A stretch of DNA of 64,000 nt from Dactylorhiza incarnata. Lineage: Eukaryota; Streptophyta; Magnoliopsida; Asparagales; Orchidaceae. The stretch is from assembly GCA_033032865.1 (NCBI GenBank), contig JAWHQI010000024.1, positions 558,001 through 622,000 of the forward strand. Direction: 5' to 3'. Each line of letters starts with the position of its first letter. The first letter of the stretch is position 1. This document shows, piece after piece, positions 1 through 9,190 of the stretch. The notes below the pieces were generated by a model that was not told the DNA's origin, made no database searches, and saw only the letters and a list, made by a program, of their open reading frames with translations. Made by a program: the position numbers and the translations under genes.

Positions 1-1557
1 TTAATATAATGAAAGTTTTTCAAAAAACAGTTAACCCCGATGCTGGCCCGCTGACCAGGCTCCCACCAAGCTGGCAGGGTCGGGAACCGCTCGGGGAAGG
101 AAGGAAAAATACTCCACCTCTAGTTGAGCCTGGCTCCTAGAGTGTGTCGACCTTGTATCCACCTCTAGTTGAGCCTGGCTCCTAGATTGTGTCGACCTTG
201 TATCCACCCCTAGTTGAGTTTGGCTCCTAGAAGGTGTCGACCCTAGCCCCGATGCTGGCCCGCTGACCAGGCTCCCACCAAGCTGGCAGGGCCGGGAACA
301 GCTCGGGGCAGGAAGGAAAAATACTCCACCTCTAGTTGAGTCTGGCTCCTAGAGTGTGTCGACCATGTATCCACCTCTAGTTGAGCCTGGCTCCTAGAGT
401 GTGTCGACCTCGTATCCACCCCTAGTTGAGCTTGGCTCCTAGAAGGTGTCGACTTTAGCCCAGAGCAGACCCGCTGACCAGGCTCTCACCTAGCTGGCAG
501 GGTCGTAGGCTAACTCGGTGGCAGGTTTCAAAGGCAGTTAGCCCCGAGCAGACCCGCTGACCAGGCTCTCACCTAGCTGGCAGTGCCGTAGGCTCACTCG
601 GTGGCAGGTTTCAAAGGCAGTTAGACCCGAGCAGACCCGCTGACCAGGCTCTCACCTAGCTAGCAGGGCCGTAGGCTCACTCGGTGGCAGGTTTCAAAGG
701 CAGTTAGCCCCGAGCAGACCCGCTGACCAGGCTCTCACCTAGCTGGCAGGGTCGTAGGCTCACTCGGTGGCAGGTTTCAAAGGCAGTTAGCCCCGAGCAG
801 ACCCGCTGACCAGACTCTCACCTAGCTGGTAGGGTCGTAGGCTCACTCGGTGGCAGGTTTCAAAGACAGTTAGCCCCGAGCAGACCCGCTGACAAGGCTC
901 TCACCTAGTTGGCAGGGCCGTAGGCTCACTCGGTGGTAGGTTTCAAAGGCAGTTAGCCCCGAGCAGACCTGCTGACTAGGCTCTCACCTAGCTGGCAGGG
1001 CTGTAGGCTCACTCGGTGGCAGGTTTCAAAGGCAGTTAGCCCCGAGCAGACCCGCTGACCAGACTCTCACTTAGCTCGCAGGGCCGTAGGCTCACTCGGT
1101 GGCAGGTTTCAAAGGCAGTTAGCCCCGAGCAGACCCGCTGACCAGGCTCTCACCTAGCTGGCATAGCTGTAGGCTCACTCGGTGGCAGGTTTCAAAGGCA
1201 GTTAGCCCCAAGCAGACCCGCTGACCAGGCTCTCACCTAGCTGGCAGGGCCGTAGGCTCACTCGGTGGTAGGTTTCAAAGGCAGTTAGCCCTGTGCAGAC
1301 CCGCTAACCAGGCTCTGACCTAGCTGGCAGGGCCTTAGGCTCACTCGGTGGTAGGTTTCAAAGGCAGTTAGCCTCGAGCAGACCCGCTGACCAGGCTCTC
1401 ACCTAGCTGGCAGGGCCGTAGGCTCACTCGGTGGCAGGTTTCAAAGGCAGTTAGCCCCGAGCAGACCCGTTGACCAGGCTCTCACCTAGCTGGCAGGGCC
1501 GTAGTCTCACTCGGTGGCAGGTTTCAAAGGCAGTTAGCCCCGAGCAGACCAGCTGAC
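1..1557. repeat. Composite tandem array, left part (45-bp and 83-bp units)
   Basis: From 1 to about 455 the sequence holds 45-bp units (core CTAGTTGAGCCTGGCTCC, each ending near GTGTCGACC) in groups of three, separated by a GATGCTGGCCCGCTGACC block; the larger period is about 212 bp (39 to 251). From about 456 to 1557 an 83-bp unit (starting GCCCCGAGCAGACCCGC, ending GGTTTCAAAGGCAGTTA) is repeated about 13 times with scattered substitutions. No ORF of note lies here. The array is interrupted by element A and resumes at 18613 in the same phase and orientation, so both parts were once contiguous. Confidence 0.93.
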
Positions 1558-2139
1558 TGATGCGCAAATCTTAGCACACCGCTATTGGCGGTAGTAAGAC
1601 TGCGGCACGAAACGGCAGTGTACCGATCGTTCAAGTAATATAAAATGAGGAGTAATCCCCGAGTATCGAATCTCGAAGGAACACAGTAAGGTGGAGTTCA
1701 CTATTGAGGTAGGACTTGAGATCGAAGTCCTTTAGTCGGATGGATGCGGAAACGGGGGTTTTGGATTGTGGAAAATAAAGAGAAAATGCTACAACTACTC
1801 CTATGCAATGCCGCTATGCAATGCTTCGCTTGGCGGGATGGAGACTACGTAGGCCTTGAACGCGCTACTTCGTGAGGGCGGATGGACGAGTAGGCAAGCG
1901 GAATGAGGGTGAAGTATCTAGTTGCCTACCTAAATCACCTAGAGGGGGGTGAATAGGTGATCTCAACGTCTTTTGCGGAATTAAAAATTAAACGTAAAGC
2001 ACAGCACACAAAATTAAACACAGCCACAGATAACACCAGGAATTTATAGTGGTTCCCCGTACTTGGGTACTCCACTGCCGGCCTCGCCAATCTAGCACCA
2101 CAGCTAGACTTGACTACTCACTAAATCTCGGATCAAGAA

Positions 2140-2292
2140 CGATCCTACAGTCTCGGAGTCAAACTCCTACAAACTCAGAGAGAACCTCTCTTACAACTCG
2201 GAGAAAAATTTCTCCTACAACTCGGAGAACAACCTCTCCTACAACTCGGAGATAACAACTCCTACAACTCGGAGATGACAACTCCTACAATA
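2140..2292 (-). repeat. Short tandem repeat in R/U5 of F LTR
   Basis: About eight imperfect copies of an 18-19 bp unit containing CTCCTACAACTCGGAG lie downstream of the TATA box in element sense. The same stretch is at about 11814-11966 in the other LTR. The reverse complement core GAGTTGTAGG also recurs in the corresponding part of the LTR of element G (53672-53895), so the feature is shared by two Sirevirus families here. Being transcribed, it would sit in the RNA leader. Confidence 0.8.
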
Positions 2293-2744
2293 GATTGAAA
2301 AGGAGTTTGAACAATACTAAACCAGATCTGAATAATAGAGGCGATTTCTTCCTTCTTCTTGAATGGCTTTTGAGAACGATGAGGAAGAACAACGATCCTT
2401 CAAATCTGTCTTTGGCAATCCGAAACGATCCAATAGAGATTGTAGAACCTGAGCATGGATCAATTGAATCCTTCTTGATAGAAATCGGCAACTCCAAAGA
2501 GTAGAACGATCTCCAAACGTAGACGACGGCGAGCGGCGTTTTTCTCGTTCTTTTTGATCGGGAGAGAGAGATTAGGGTTGGAACGATTCTTTTTCTTCTC
2601 TTAAAACAATCCTATATATATGGAGAGGAGCAATTAAAGGATTAATTAGCCTTAAAAGCGCTCCATATAGCCGTTAGAAACGAAAAGGGGCGATCACGAT
2701 CCGTCCAGAACAGAGAAAACGAAACAGAAAATTTACGGACAGAA

Positions 2745-2925
2745 GTCTCGAGACATAAGGGATCTCTCGAGACATGAGGAATCTCTTGAGACATGAAACG
2801 GAGAGAGCAGGAAAGGGATGTCTCGAGAACTCGATGATCTCTCGAGACATTGCAAAGATTTCAGACTTAAGATCTCTTGAGACAAACACGATCTCTCGAG
2901 ACATGTCTGATCTCTCGAGACATAT
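2745..2925 (-). promoter_or_regulatory. U3 palindrome array (TCTCGAGA) upstream of the TATA box, F 3' LTR
   Basis: Eight copies of a TCTCGAGAC or ATGTCTCGAGACAT type motif are spaced 15-50 bp apart. Six keep the exact TCTCGAG core and two read TCTTGAG. In element sense they precede the TATA box at 2611-2623 by about 120 bp. Sireviruses are known to carry conserved LTR palindromes; whether these are the equivalent is inference. They could bind a dimeric factor or attract methylation. Confidence 0.8.
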
Positions 2926-3253
2926 CCTTAGGAAAAATTTGTTTCACAAAAAATTTCTTTTCTTCTCTTGAACACATGCTGCAGCCGCACTCCAAAGTCT
3001 TCAATAGTCTTGAAAAAGAAGTGTACCCCAATAGTGAGATCACACATGAGTCATCACCATGTTTCATATAATGAGGGATTACATTTTATGAAACTGTGTT
3101 TGCAGACCCATTGTGACCTGACATTGGCTTACACTTAGCCATGATAATCTGCAAGACAATACTAGAAAAGCATATCAAATACAAAAGCAATTCAATCTTA
3201 GTTTAAGGGTGACTTCTCACAAATCAAGGTAATTGTGAATGCAATTTCCAACA

Positions 3254-3264
3254 ATCTCCCCCTA
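3254..3264 (-). promoter_or_regulatory. Polypurine tract of F
   Basis: On the minus strand the sequence AATAGGGGGAGAT directly abuts the 3' LTR start TGTTGG. This is the expected position and composition of the plus-strand primer of an LTR element. The 214 bp between it and ORF3 hold no other feature that I can support. Confidence 0.9.
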
Positions 3265-3478
3265 TTTGTAGAAGTCAGAACCCTGTACACTAAGTTGAAT
3301 TACAGCAGTTAAAGAATAAATATGCTACACTACACAAAGATATAGAAATGAAAAAGTAAAGAACATCAAAACATCAAATATATATATATTTCTAAATTTG
3401 AATTGTTCAGAAGACTTGATGTTCACTAAATCAGAATGAAAACAAAATATGTCTTGTCAGCATCATCATCATCATCCT

Positions 3479-5566
3479 TCAAGAACACCTTTTCCTCTTT
3501 TCTTCTTGTCTGGAGAAATAAGCATGAGGCTTGGGATGGTAAAACGGAGGAGGTTCCGGAGCATCAGCATTATTATAACCAAAAGCTCTGAAATGAATCC
3601 TTCGCTTCCTTTGAGCTGTCTCATGTTTTTCCCATTCTTGAGAGCTGTAGCATTCAGATCTGTTCATTTTACCTTCATGAACTAACTTATAGGTTTCAAG
3701 AATAATGTCTTTTGAGACTGGGCTCCAGATTTCTGGATAACTTTTCTCAGCCTTAGCTTTGCACTGACCTGTAGAGCTAGAACTAGGAACTGATCGACTG
3801 GCAGAAGAACCTTCACCAAATTTTCTTTTTCTTTTGGTCCCAGCCCTATCAGATTGTTCTTCAACAATAGGAGCCTTCCCAAGTAGTTCTTCTGGCCTGG
3901 GAGAAAACTGAGGAACAGGAACATCTGGATCAATTGCCAACTCAGGAAATATCTTATTATGAAGCCACGTTGCTGTTTTGAATGAATAAGCATTAATATC
4001 AGCAACTTGCTTCAACATCCTGGAAGAGAACTGCTCAAACTGAGAATTCCATGAGCTTTGAAGAGCAGAAACGGAGCTTTCAATCAAATCTGTCATTTTA
4101 GCTACTATATTTTCCTCCCCCTTTCTGACTTCTACAGATAGGGTTTGGAGAGTATCATCTTTGAACTTTCCGACTTCATCAACAATTCTAAACGTATTGG
4201 CTTCAGCCTTGTCAGACACTGATTCTTGAAGCTTTGTCAGTATAACAGTCTGAGTCAACACTGTGCCTACACCTTCAGTTGCATGATCAATTTGCTTGGT
4301 CCCTAGGCTCATCAAATCAGAGAGATTTTCATAATTGGATTTTATCTTAGCTAACTCTCTGCCTAGTTCACTTTCAACTGAGGCAATCTTCCTGTGAACA
4401 GTTGTCAAAGAATTTTCAAACTGTGCACTCTGCTTCTTGAGCAGTGCTTCAATCTTTCCTAGAAGAGAATCTTCTGCACAACCTAGCTCATCTGGAGCAT
4501 TCTTGGTTGTGTCAAACTCTGACTCCCCCTCAACATGTACTAGGGGAGGTGACAATTCATGAACTGACATGACATCATCATCATCTATGTTAAAAACAAA
4601 ATCAGCACCAGACCCTGCCTGTTGGCCACTGGGACTGTGCTCTTCAGATACTGGAATGGATTCTGTTGGAGCTGATGAGGATTTACCTTTGGCTTTTGAA
4701 CGGATTGGCAGCTTAGCACGACCTGAAGCTTTAGAGCGAGTTCGAGAGGAAAGTGGCAATGATCTTACCAAGGGTACTTGATCTTCAGAAGAAGGAGCTG
4801 GAGTTTCTGCTTCTCTTGCAACTGCAGATTTAAGAGTCTCCCCCTCAGAAGGAGCACCAGCCATTTCCGGCTTCTTGATACGAATGTCCCATCTCTGCAA
4901 GGAGCTGACATCTATCTTCTTAAGGTGATGGATAACTGTACCTTTGGACATGTTGAAAATAGCAGGGTTAAACTGATTTAGAAACAGTGAGATGATCCGG
5001 GCAAAGTTAGGAGTGTTTATGCAAGCTTTGATATTTGAGAATAAGATTGAGGCCCAATCTCTCTTCTTTCCAGTAACAATGCCAATCATCAACAGAAACA
5101 TCTCTTCAGACACATGTCCTTGAGAGCCTGTCTTGCAGAAAAGTGCCTTTGAGATAATGTCCAGCAGGAGCTTCCCTACAGCATTCAACTTATTCCTTTT
5201 AACTGTAGAAAAATCTGAATCAAGACCACAGAATCTTATTGTAGTCAACCAATCAATGTCAACTAGCTCTTCTTCAGCTTCCACTTCAGACAACTGCAAA
5301 TATTTAGCGAGAGTCTCTGGAGAGACTTTGATTTTGATACCCTTAACGAAGGAGATCAACATACTTCCTTCCTTGATTGGCTTCACATTGATGAAGAATT
5401 CTTCAACCTCTTCAAACAAAATCCGGCAAGGATGCTCGAGAACGAAGGTGAGACCAGCGGCAACAAGTAAGCGAAACAGAGACTTGAAATCATCGGATAA
5501 ACTCGCAAGACCTGACCGAATTACCTCGTTGCCGACTCCAATTTTCGGATGAGGAGAGGGAGCCAT
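3479..5566 (-). CDS. ORF3 accessory protein of the Sirevirus ('envelope-like' position), 695 aa
   Basis: The intact ORF follows pol by 443 bp and starts in a good plant context (GCAATGGCT). Roughly residues 1-230 form a globular region resembling the domain annotated in plants as 'putative plant transposon protein' or 'envelope-like'; recognition is by memory of the family, not a search. Residues about 270-330 are low-complexity and basic. About 370-540 are heptad-rich and predicted coiled coil. Near residue 600 is a KRKRK cluster typical of a nuclear localisation signal. I see no N-terminal signal peptide and no hydrophobic stretch long enough for a membrane anchor, so a true envelope role is not supported. 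The gene has its own TATA-like signal upstream (5721-5740) and a palindrome array matching the LTR. Function unknown; DNA/chromatin or RNP association is the simplest guess. Confidence 0.85.
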   Translation of the reverse strand: MAPSPHPKIGVGNEVIRSGLASLSDDFKSLFRLLVAAGLTFVLEHPCRILFEEVEEFFINVKPIKEGSMLISFVKGIKIKVSPETLAKYLQLSEVEAEEELVDIDWLTTIRFCGLDSDFSTVKRNKLNAVGKLLLDIISKALFCKTGSQGHVSEEMFLLMIGIVTGKKRDWASILFSNIKACINTPNFARIISLFLNQFNPAIFNMSKGTVIHHLKKIDVSSLQRWDIRIKKPEMAGAPSEGETLKSAVAREAETPAPSSEDQVPLVRSLPLSSRTRSKASGRAKLPIRSKAKGKSSSAPTESIPVSEEHSPSGQQAGSGADFVFNIDDDDVMSVHELSPPLVHVEGESEFDTTKNAPDELGCAEDSLLGKIEALLKKQSAQFENSLTTVHRKIASVESELGRELAKIKSNYENLSDLMSLGTKQIDHATEGVGTVLTQTVILTKLQESVSDKAEANTFRIVDEVGKFKDDTLQTLSVEVRKGEENIVAKMTDLIESSVSALQSSWNSQFEQFSSRMLKQVADINAYSFKTATWLHNKIFPELAIDPDVPVPQFSPRPEELLGKAPIVEEQSDRAGTKRKRKFGEGSSASRSVPSSSSTGQCKAKAEKSYPEIWSPVSKDIILETYKLVHEGKMNRSECYSSQEWEKHETAQRKRRIHFRAFGYNNADAPEPPPFYHPKPHAYFSRQEEKRKRCS

Positions 5567-6009
5567 TGCAGCAAGATGGAGAGAGGAATGTTGAACGAAG
5601 AATCACCGAGAACCACCGCAGCACTGAGACCGGTCGCAGACGATCGTCGCTCGAGAGGGAGACGAAAGGTCGAGGAGGTCTCGGGAGATGATTCGCGTGA
5701 ACATCAAGTTTTCCGATTTCGTATATATATATATTTTGATTTTACGAAAAATAGAAAATTAGAAATAGGAATTAGCGCGTACCTGTCGTTTGGGATTCCT
5801 TTTAAAAAAAAACTTATGTCTCGAGACATCGGCTATGTTTCGAGAGCTCAGGAGATATTTTCTTCATTGATGTCTCGAGAGATTACCCGTGTCTCGAGAC
5901 ATCACCTTATCTCGAAATCTTCTTCTTGTCTCGAGAAATCCTGCCAGGTCCCGAGACATGACTTGTCATTAGAAAACTTCTTGTCGCCAAGGTTTGATTG
6001 ACTTGACCA
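5567..6009 (-). promoter_or_regulatory. LTR-like promoter module between pol and ORF3
   Basis: In element sense this spacer holds seven TCTCGAGA-type motifs (5959 to 5816; four with exact TCTCGAG, including the full palindrome ATGTCTCGAGACAT at 5816-5829), then an AT-rich TATA-like stretch (plus-strand GTATATATATATATTTTG, 5721-5738), then a 155-nt leader and the ORF3 start at 5566. The LTR has the same order: palindrome array, about 120 bp, TATA. No ORF is supported in the spacer. The palindromes are seen directly; promoter activity is an inference, and the TATA could be a chance AT microsatellite. Confidence 0.65.
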
Positions 6010-9000
6010 TTACTCCATGTTGAGCATTCCAAGTTCCGTCTTGAAGAAAGAGAACTTGGTCTCATCCAGTGGCTTCGTGAAGATGTCTGCAACTTGCTTA
6101 TCCGTGGGGACATAACTCAGATTTATGTCACCCTTCTCCACATGCTCCCGGATAAAGTGATATCGTAGCTCGATGTGCTTTGTCCGACTGTGAGAGACTG
6201 GATTATTTGCGATAGCAATTGCACTGGAAGAGTCGCAAAACATAGGAATGTCTTTGAGCTTCATGTTGTAGTCTTGAAGTTGATTTCTTATCCAGAGAAG
6301 TTGTGCGCAACAACTGCCAGCAGAAATGTATTCCGACTCGGCGGTTGATATTGCAACACAATTCTGCTTCTTGCTACTCCAGGAAATAAGTCTCCTTCCG
6401 AGGAATTGACACGTCCCAGAGGTGCTTTTCCTGTCGTCTTTGCTACCTGCAAAGTCTGCATCTGAAAAACCAATTAGTTCGCTATCATTACTTCTTGGGT
6501 ACCATAAGTCAAGATTTGGTGTGCCTTTAAGATATCTCAAAATTCGCTTTGCAGCAGTATTGTGAGATTCCTTAGAGTTCACCTGATATCTAGCACAAAC
6601 ACATGTAGAGAACATTATATCAGGTCTACTGGCAGTAAGGTAGAGCAATGAGCCAATTATGCTTCTGTACTTGGTTTCATCAAAAGGTTTCCCTTTCTCA
6701 TCCTTGTCCAGAGACGTAGCTGAGCTCATTGGATTCCTCATAGAGGTTGCACTCTCCATTCCAAATTTCTTAATCAACTCCTTAGTGAACTTTGTCTGAG
6801 AAATGAAGATTCCATCTTCAGACTGTTTCACTTGAAGTCCTAAGAAATATTTCAGCTCACCCATACTGCTCATTTCAAATTTCCCTTGCATAAGTTTAGA
6901 AAACTTTTTGCAGAGGTTATCATCCGTAGAACCAAATATGATGTCATCGACATAGATTTGCACTAGCAAAATCTTGCCTTTTACTTCCCTAAGAAATAAT
7001 GTCTTATCTATCTTTCCTCTTGTGAACTTGTTCTCAAGAAGAAAGTTGGACAGCGTCTCATACCAAGCTCGAGGAGCTTGTTTCAAACCATATAAAGCTT
7101 TCTGTAATAAATAAACATGATTGGGATGATCAGGATTAACAAAACCTGGGGGTTGTTCAACGTATACTTCCTCTTTAATGTCTCCGTTTAGGAACGCGGA
7201 TTTGACATCCATTTGATATACGGTGAAACCCTTGAAAGCAGCATAAGCAAGGAAGAGTCTGATCGCTTCGAGCCTTGCTACTGGAGCGTACGTCTGATCG
7301 AAGTCGATGCCTTCCTCTTGTCTGTACCCTTTAGCTACAAGTCTGGCTTTGTTCTTTATGATTGTTCCTTCTTCATCCAGCTTGTTTCTATACACCCACT
7401 TTGTTCCAATGATATGTTTGTCTTTTGGTTTTGGAACAAGTGTCCATACTTTACATCGTTTGAACTGATTTAATTCTTCTTCCATAGCAATTATCCAGGA
7501 TGGATCTTCATTTGCCTCTTGGAATTTCTTTGGTTCGACCTGCGAAAGAAAACTTAAATGCATATTTTCGTTAATGGTACCTCGTCTTGTTCTTATTCCT
7601 TCATGAGGATCTCCTATGATTTGATCAACTGGATGATCCCTCATGTGTCGTAGCCCGAGGTTTCTTGCATGATTTGGACCAATAGAAGTTTCTTCTGCTG
7701 TTGGAGTATCTTCCTCCACTTGGAGTGGCTCTTCATCAGGATGATCTTCTTCATAGATTGTTATTGGGGGAATCTTGATGAAGTGTTGAGAATTTTCTTC
7801 AACTGGCTGATCCAAGCTTAAGTCCTGCAGCTTTGAACCTGTGTCTACAGAAGAAATGCTAGAGGAGCTGCTTTGTAGCATGCTCGTCTCATCAAATACA
7901 ACATTAATAGATTCTTCTACAACCAGAGTTTTCTTATTAAAAATACGATAAGCTTTACTATGGCTACTATAGCCTACGAAAATGCCTTCAAAGCTCTTCT
8001 CACTAAACTTAGTTTTGTAATGCTTTCCATTGTTTAGCACAAAGCATTTACTACCAAAGATTCGAAAATAAGAAATGGTCTGTTTCTTTCCTTTTAGAAG
8101 TTCATAAGGAGTCTTTTCATGGTTTTTGTTTATGAGTGCTCTGTTTTGCACATGACATGTAGTATTGACAGCTTCAGCCCAGAAATATTCAGGTAGTGAA
8201 GAGTCACTCAACATGGTTCTGCAAGCCTCAATAAGTGTTCTATTCTTTCTCTCAGCTACTCCATTTTGTTGTGGAGTTCGAGGAGAGGAAAACTCATGAA
8301 AGATACCGAGGCTTTCACAGAATTCTGTCATGGCTCCAGATTCAAATTCTGTACCATGGTCACTTCTGATTTTGACCACCGAACAGTTAAATTCATTCTG
8401 GACTTGCCTGACAAAACTAGTGAAAGTGTCAAAGGTATCTGACTTATGTTTCAGAAAGAATACCCAGGCAAAACGAGAGTAGTCATCTACAATAACCAAT
8501 GTGTAGGATTTTCCTCCTAAACTTCTAATTTGCAAAGGACCAAACAAATCCATATGGAGTAGGTATAAACACCTGGTTGAATCTTTGCCAATAATGCTCT
8601 TAAAGGTAGCTCTTGTTTGCTTGCCTTTTACACATGCATGACAAGTTCTATCTTTAATGCACTTAACATCTGGTGCATCGCGCACTAAGTTTTGAGAAAA
8701 CAATTTATTAATAGTTTTGAGATTTATATGTGCTAATCTCTTGTGCCATTGGTCAACAAGAGATGCACTATCTTTTGCCAAAAGACATACTGGTGTAGAA
8801 GATGATATACAAAGAAAATTTAAACAAAATATGTTTCTACAGCGAATGCCTGATAAAATCGTTTCATGATTTTCAGCCGACTTTATCAAGCACTTATCTT
8901 TATGAAAATCAACAATGTATCCTTTATCACAAAGTTGACTTATGCTTATCAGATTATGTTGTAATCCTTCCACATAAGCTACATCGGAAAAAGATACATT

Positions 9001-9183
9001 TCCATTAGAAATCATACCATAGCCTTTAGTTATTCCTCTGTCTGAACCGCCAAAAATAACTTTTGGACCGTTCGCAACTGGAATGTAGTTTTGCAAAAGG
9101 CTTCTTGTCCCGGTCATATGCCAAGAGCATCCACTATCCAAGTACCAGATAGGATTTTTATTGGCCTTTGGACATACCTGCAA
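6010..9183 (-). CDS. pol: Sirevirus pol polyprotein (PR-IN-RT-RNase H), intact
   Basis: An uninterrupted reading frame of about 1057 codons. Near the N terminus is the aspartic protease motif [11 protein letters not shown]. Integrase follows: HHCC zinc region (about 145-190), then a catalytic core with [14 protein letters not shown] and the [14 protein letters not shown] block bearing the last acidic residue. RT has the YVDD catalytic box (plus coordinates 6943-6954, about residue 743). Copia-type RNase H has [16 protein letters not shown] and STAESEY motifs and ends about residue 1057. The order IN before RT identifies Ty1-copia. The frame is +1 relative to gag and stays open upstream across the gag stop, so no own ATG is evident; expression needs frameshifting, splicing or reinitiation. 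All catalytic residues that I can see are present. Confidence 0.95.
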   Translation of the reverse strand: MQVCPKANKNPIWYLDSGCSWHMTGTRSLLQNYIPVANGPKVIFGGSDRGITKGYGMISNGNVSFSDVAYVEGLQHNLISISQLCDKGYIVDFHKDKCLIKSAENHETILSGIRCRNIFCLNFLCISSSTPVCLLAKDSASLVDQWHKRLAHINLKTINKLFSQNLVRDAPDVKCIKDRTCHACVKGKQTRATFKSIIGKDSTRCLYLLHMDLFGPLQIRSLGGKSYTLVIVDDYSRFAWVFFLKHKSDTFDTFTSFVRQVQNEFNCSVVKIRSDHGTEFESGAMTEFCESLGIFHEFSSPRTPQQNGVAERKNRTLIEACRTMLSDSSLPEYFWAEAVNTTCHVQNRALINKNHEKTPYELLKGKKQTISYFRIFGSKCFVLNNGKHYKTKFSEKSFEGIFVGYSSHSKAYRIFNKKTLVVEESINVVFDETSMLQSSSSSISSVDTGSKLQDLSLDQPVEENSQHFIKIPPITIYEEDHPDEEPLQVEEDTPTAEETSIGPNHARNLGLRHMRDHPVDQIIGDPHEGIRTRRGTINENMHLSFLSQVEPKKFQEANEDPSWIIAMEEELNQFKRCKVWTLVPKPKDKHIIGTKWVYRNKLDEEGTIIKNKARLVAKGYRQEEGIDFDQTYAPVARLEAIRLFLAYAAFKGFTVYQMDVKSAFLNGDIKEEVYVEQPPGFVNPDHPNHVYLLQKALYGLKQAPRAWYETLSNFLLENKFTRGKIDKTLFLREVKGKILLVQIYVDDIIFGSTDDNLCKKFSKLMQGKFEMSSMGELKYFLGLQVKQSEDGIFISQTKFTKELIKKFGMESATSMRNPMSSATSLDKDEKGKPFDETKYRSIIGSLLYLTASRPDIMFSTCVCARYQVNSKESHNTAAKRILRYLKGTPNLDLWYPRSNDSELIGFSDADFAGSKDDRKSTSGTCQFLGRRLISWSSKKQNCVAISTAESEYISAGSCCAQLLWIRNQLQDYNMKLKDIPMFCDSSSAIAIANNPVSHSRTKHIELRYHFIREHVEKGDINLSYVPTDKQVADIFTKPLDETKFSFFKTELGMLNME

Positions 9184-9190
9184 AAATAAA

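Larger units (their letters stand above)
1910..3253 (-). repeat. Element F 3' LTR
   Basis: This 1344-bp LTR begins TGAAGTATCTAG and ends TTTCCAACA on the plus strand. It pairs with 11583-12927. In element sense it has a U3 array of TCTCGAGA palindromes (2925 to 2745), a TATA box (plus-strand CCTATATATATGG, about 2611-2623), and a tandem repeat of CCTACAACTCGGAGA units (about 2140-2292) downstream. Two palindromes that are TCTCGAG in the other LTR read TCTTGAG here, as expected from CpG deamination. Confidence 0.95.

Noticed and set aside
471..1557. CRISPR-like array in the 83-bp repeats
   Set aside because: There are no unique spacers; the whole 83-bp unit repeats head to tail, and the context is eukaryotic.
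1..1557. Centromeric satellite
   Set aside because: The unit is 83 bp and the array is short (about 31 copies), composite and ends at an LTR-like terminus; nothing points to a centromere.
3479..5566. True viral envelope gene
   Set aside because: No signal peptide, no transmembrane anchor and no cleavage-like arrangement; basic nuclear-type clusters and coiled coil instead.
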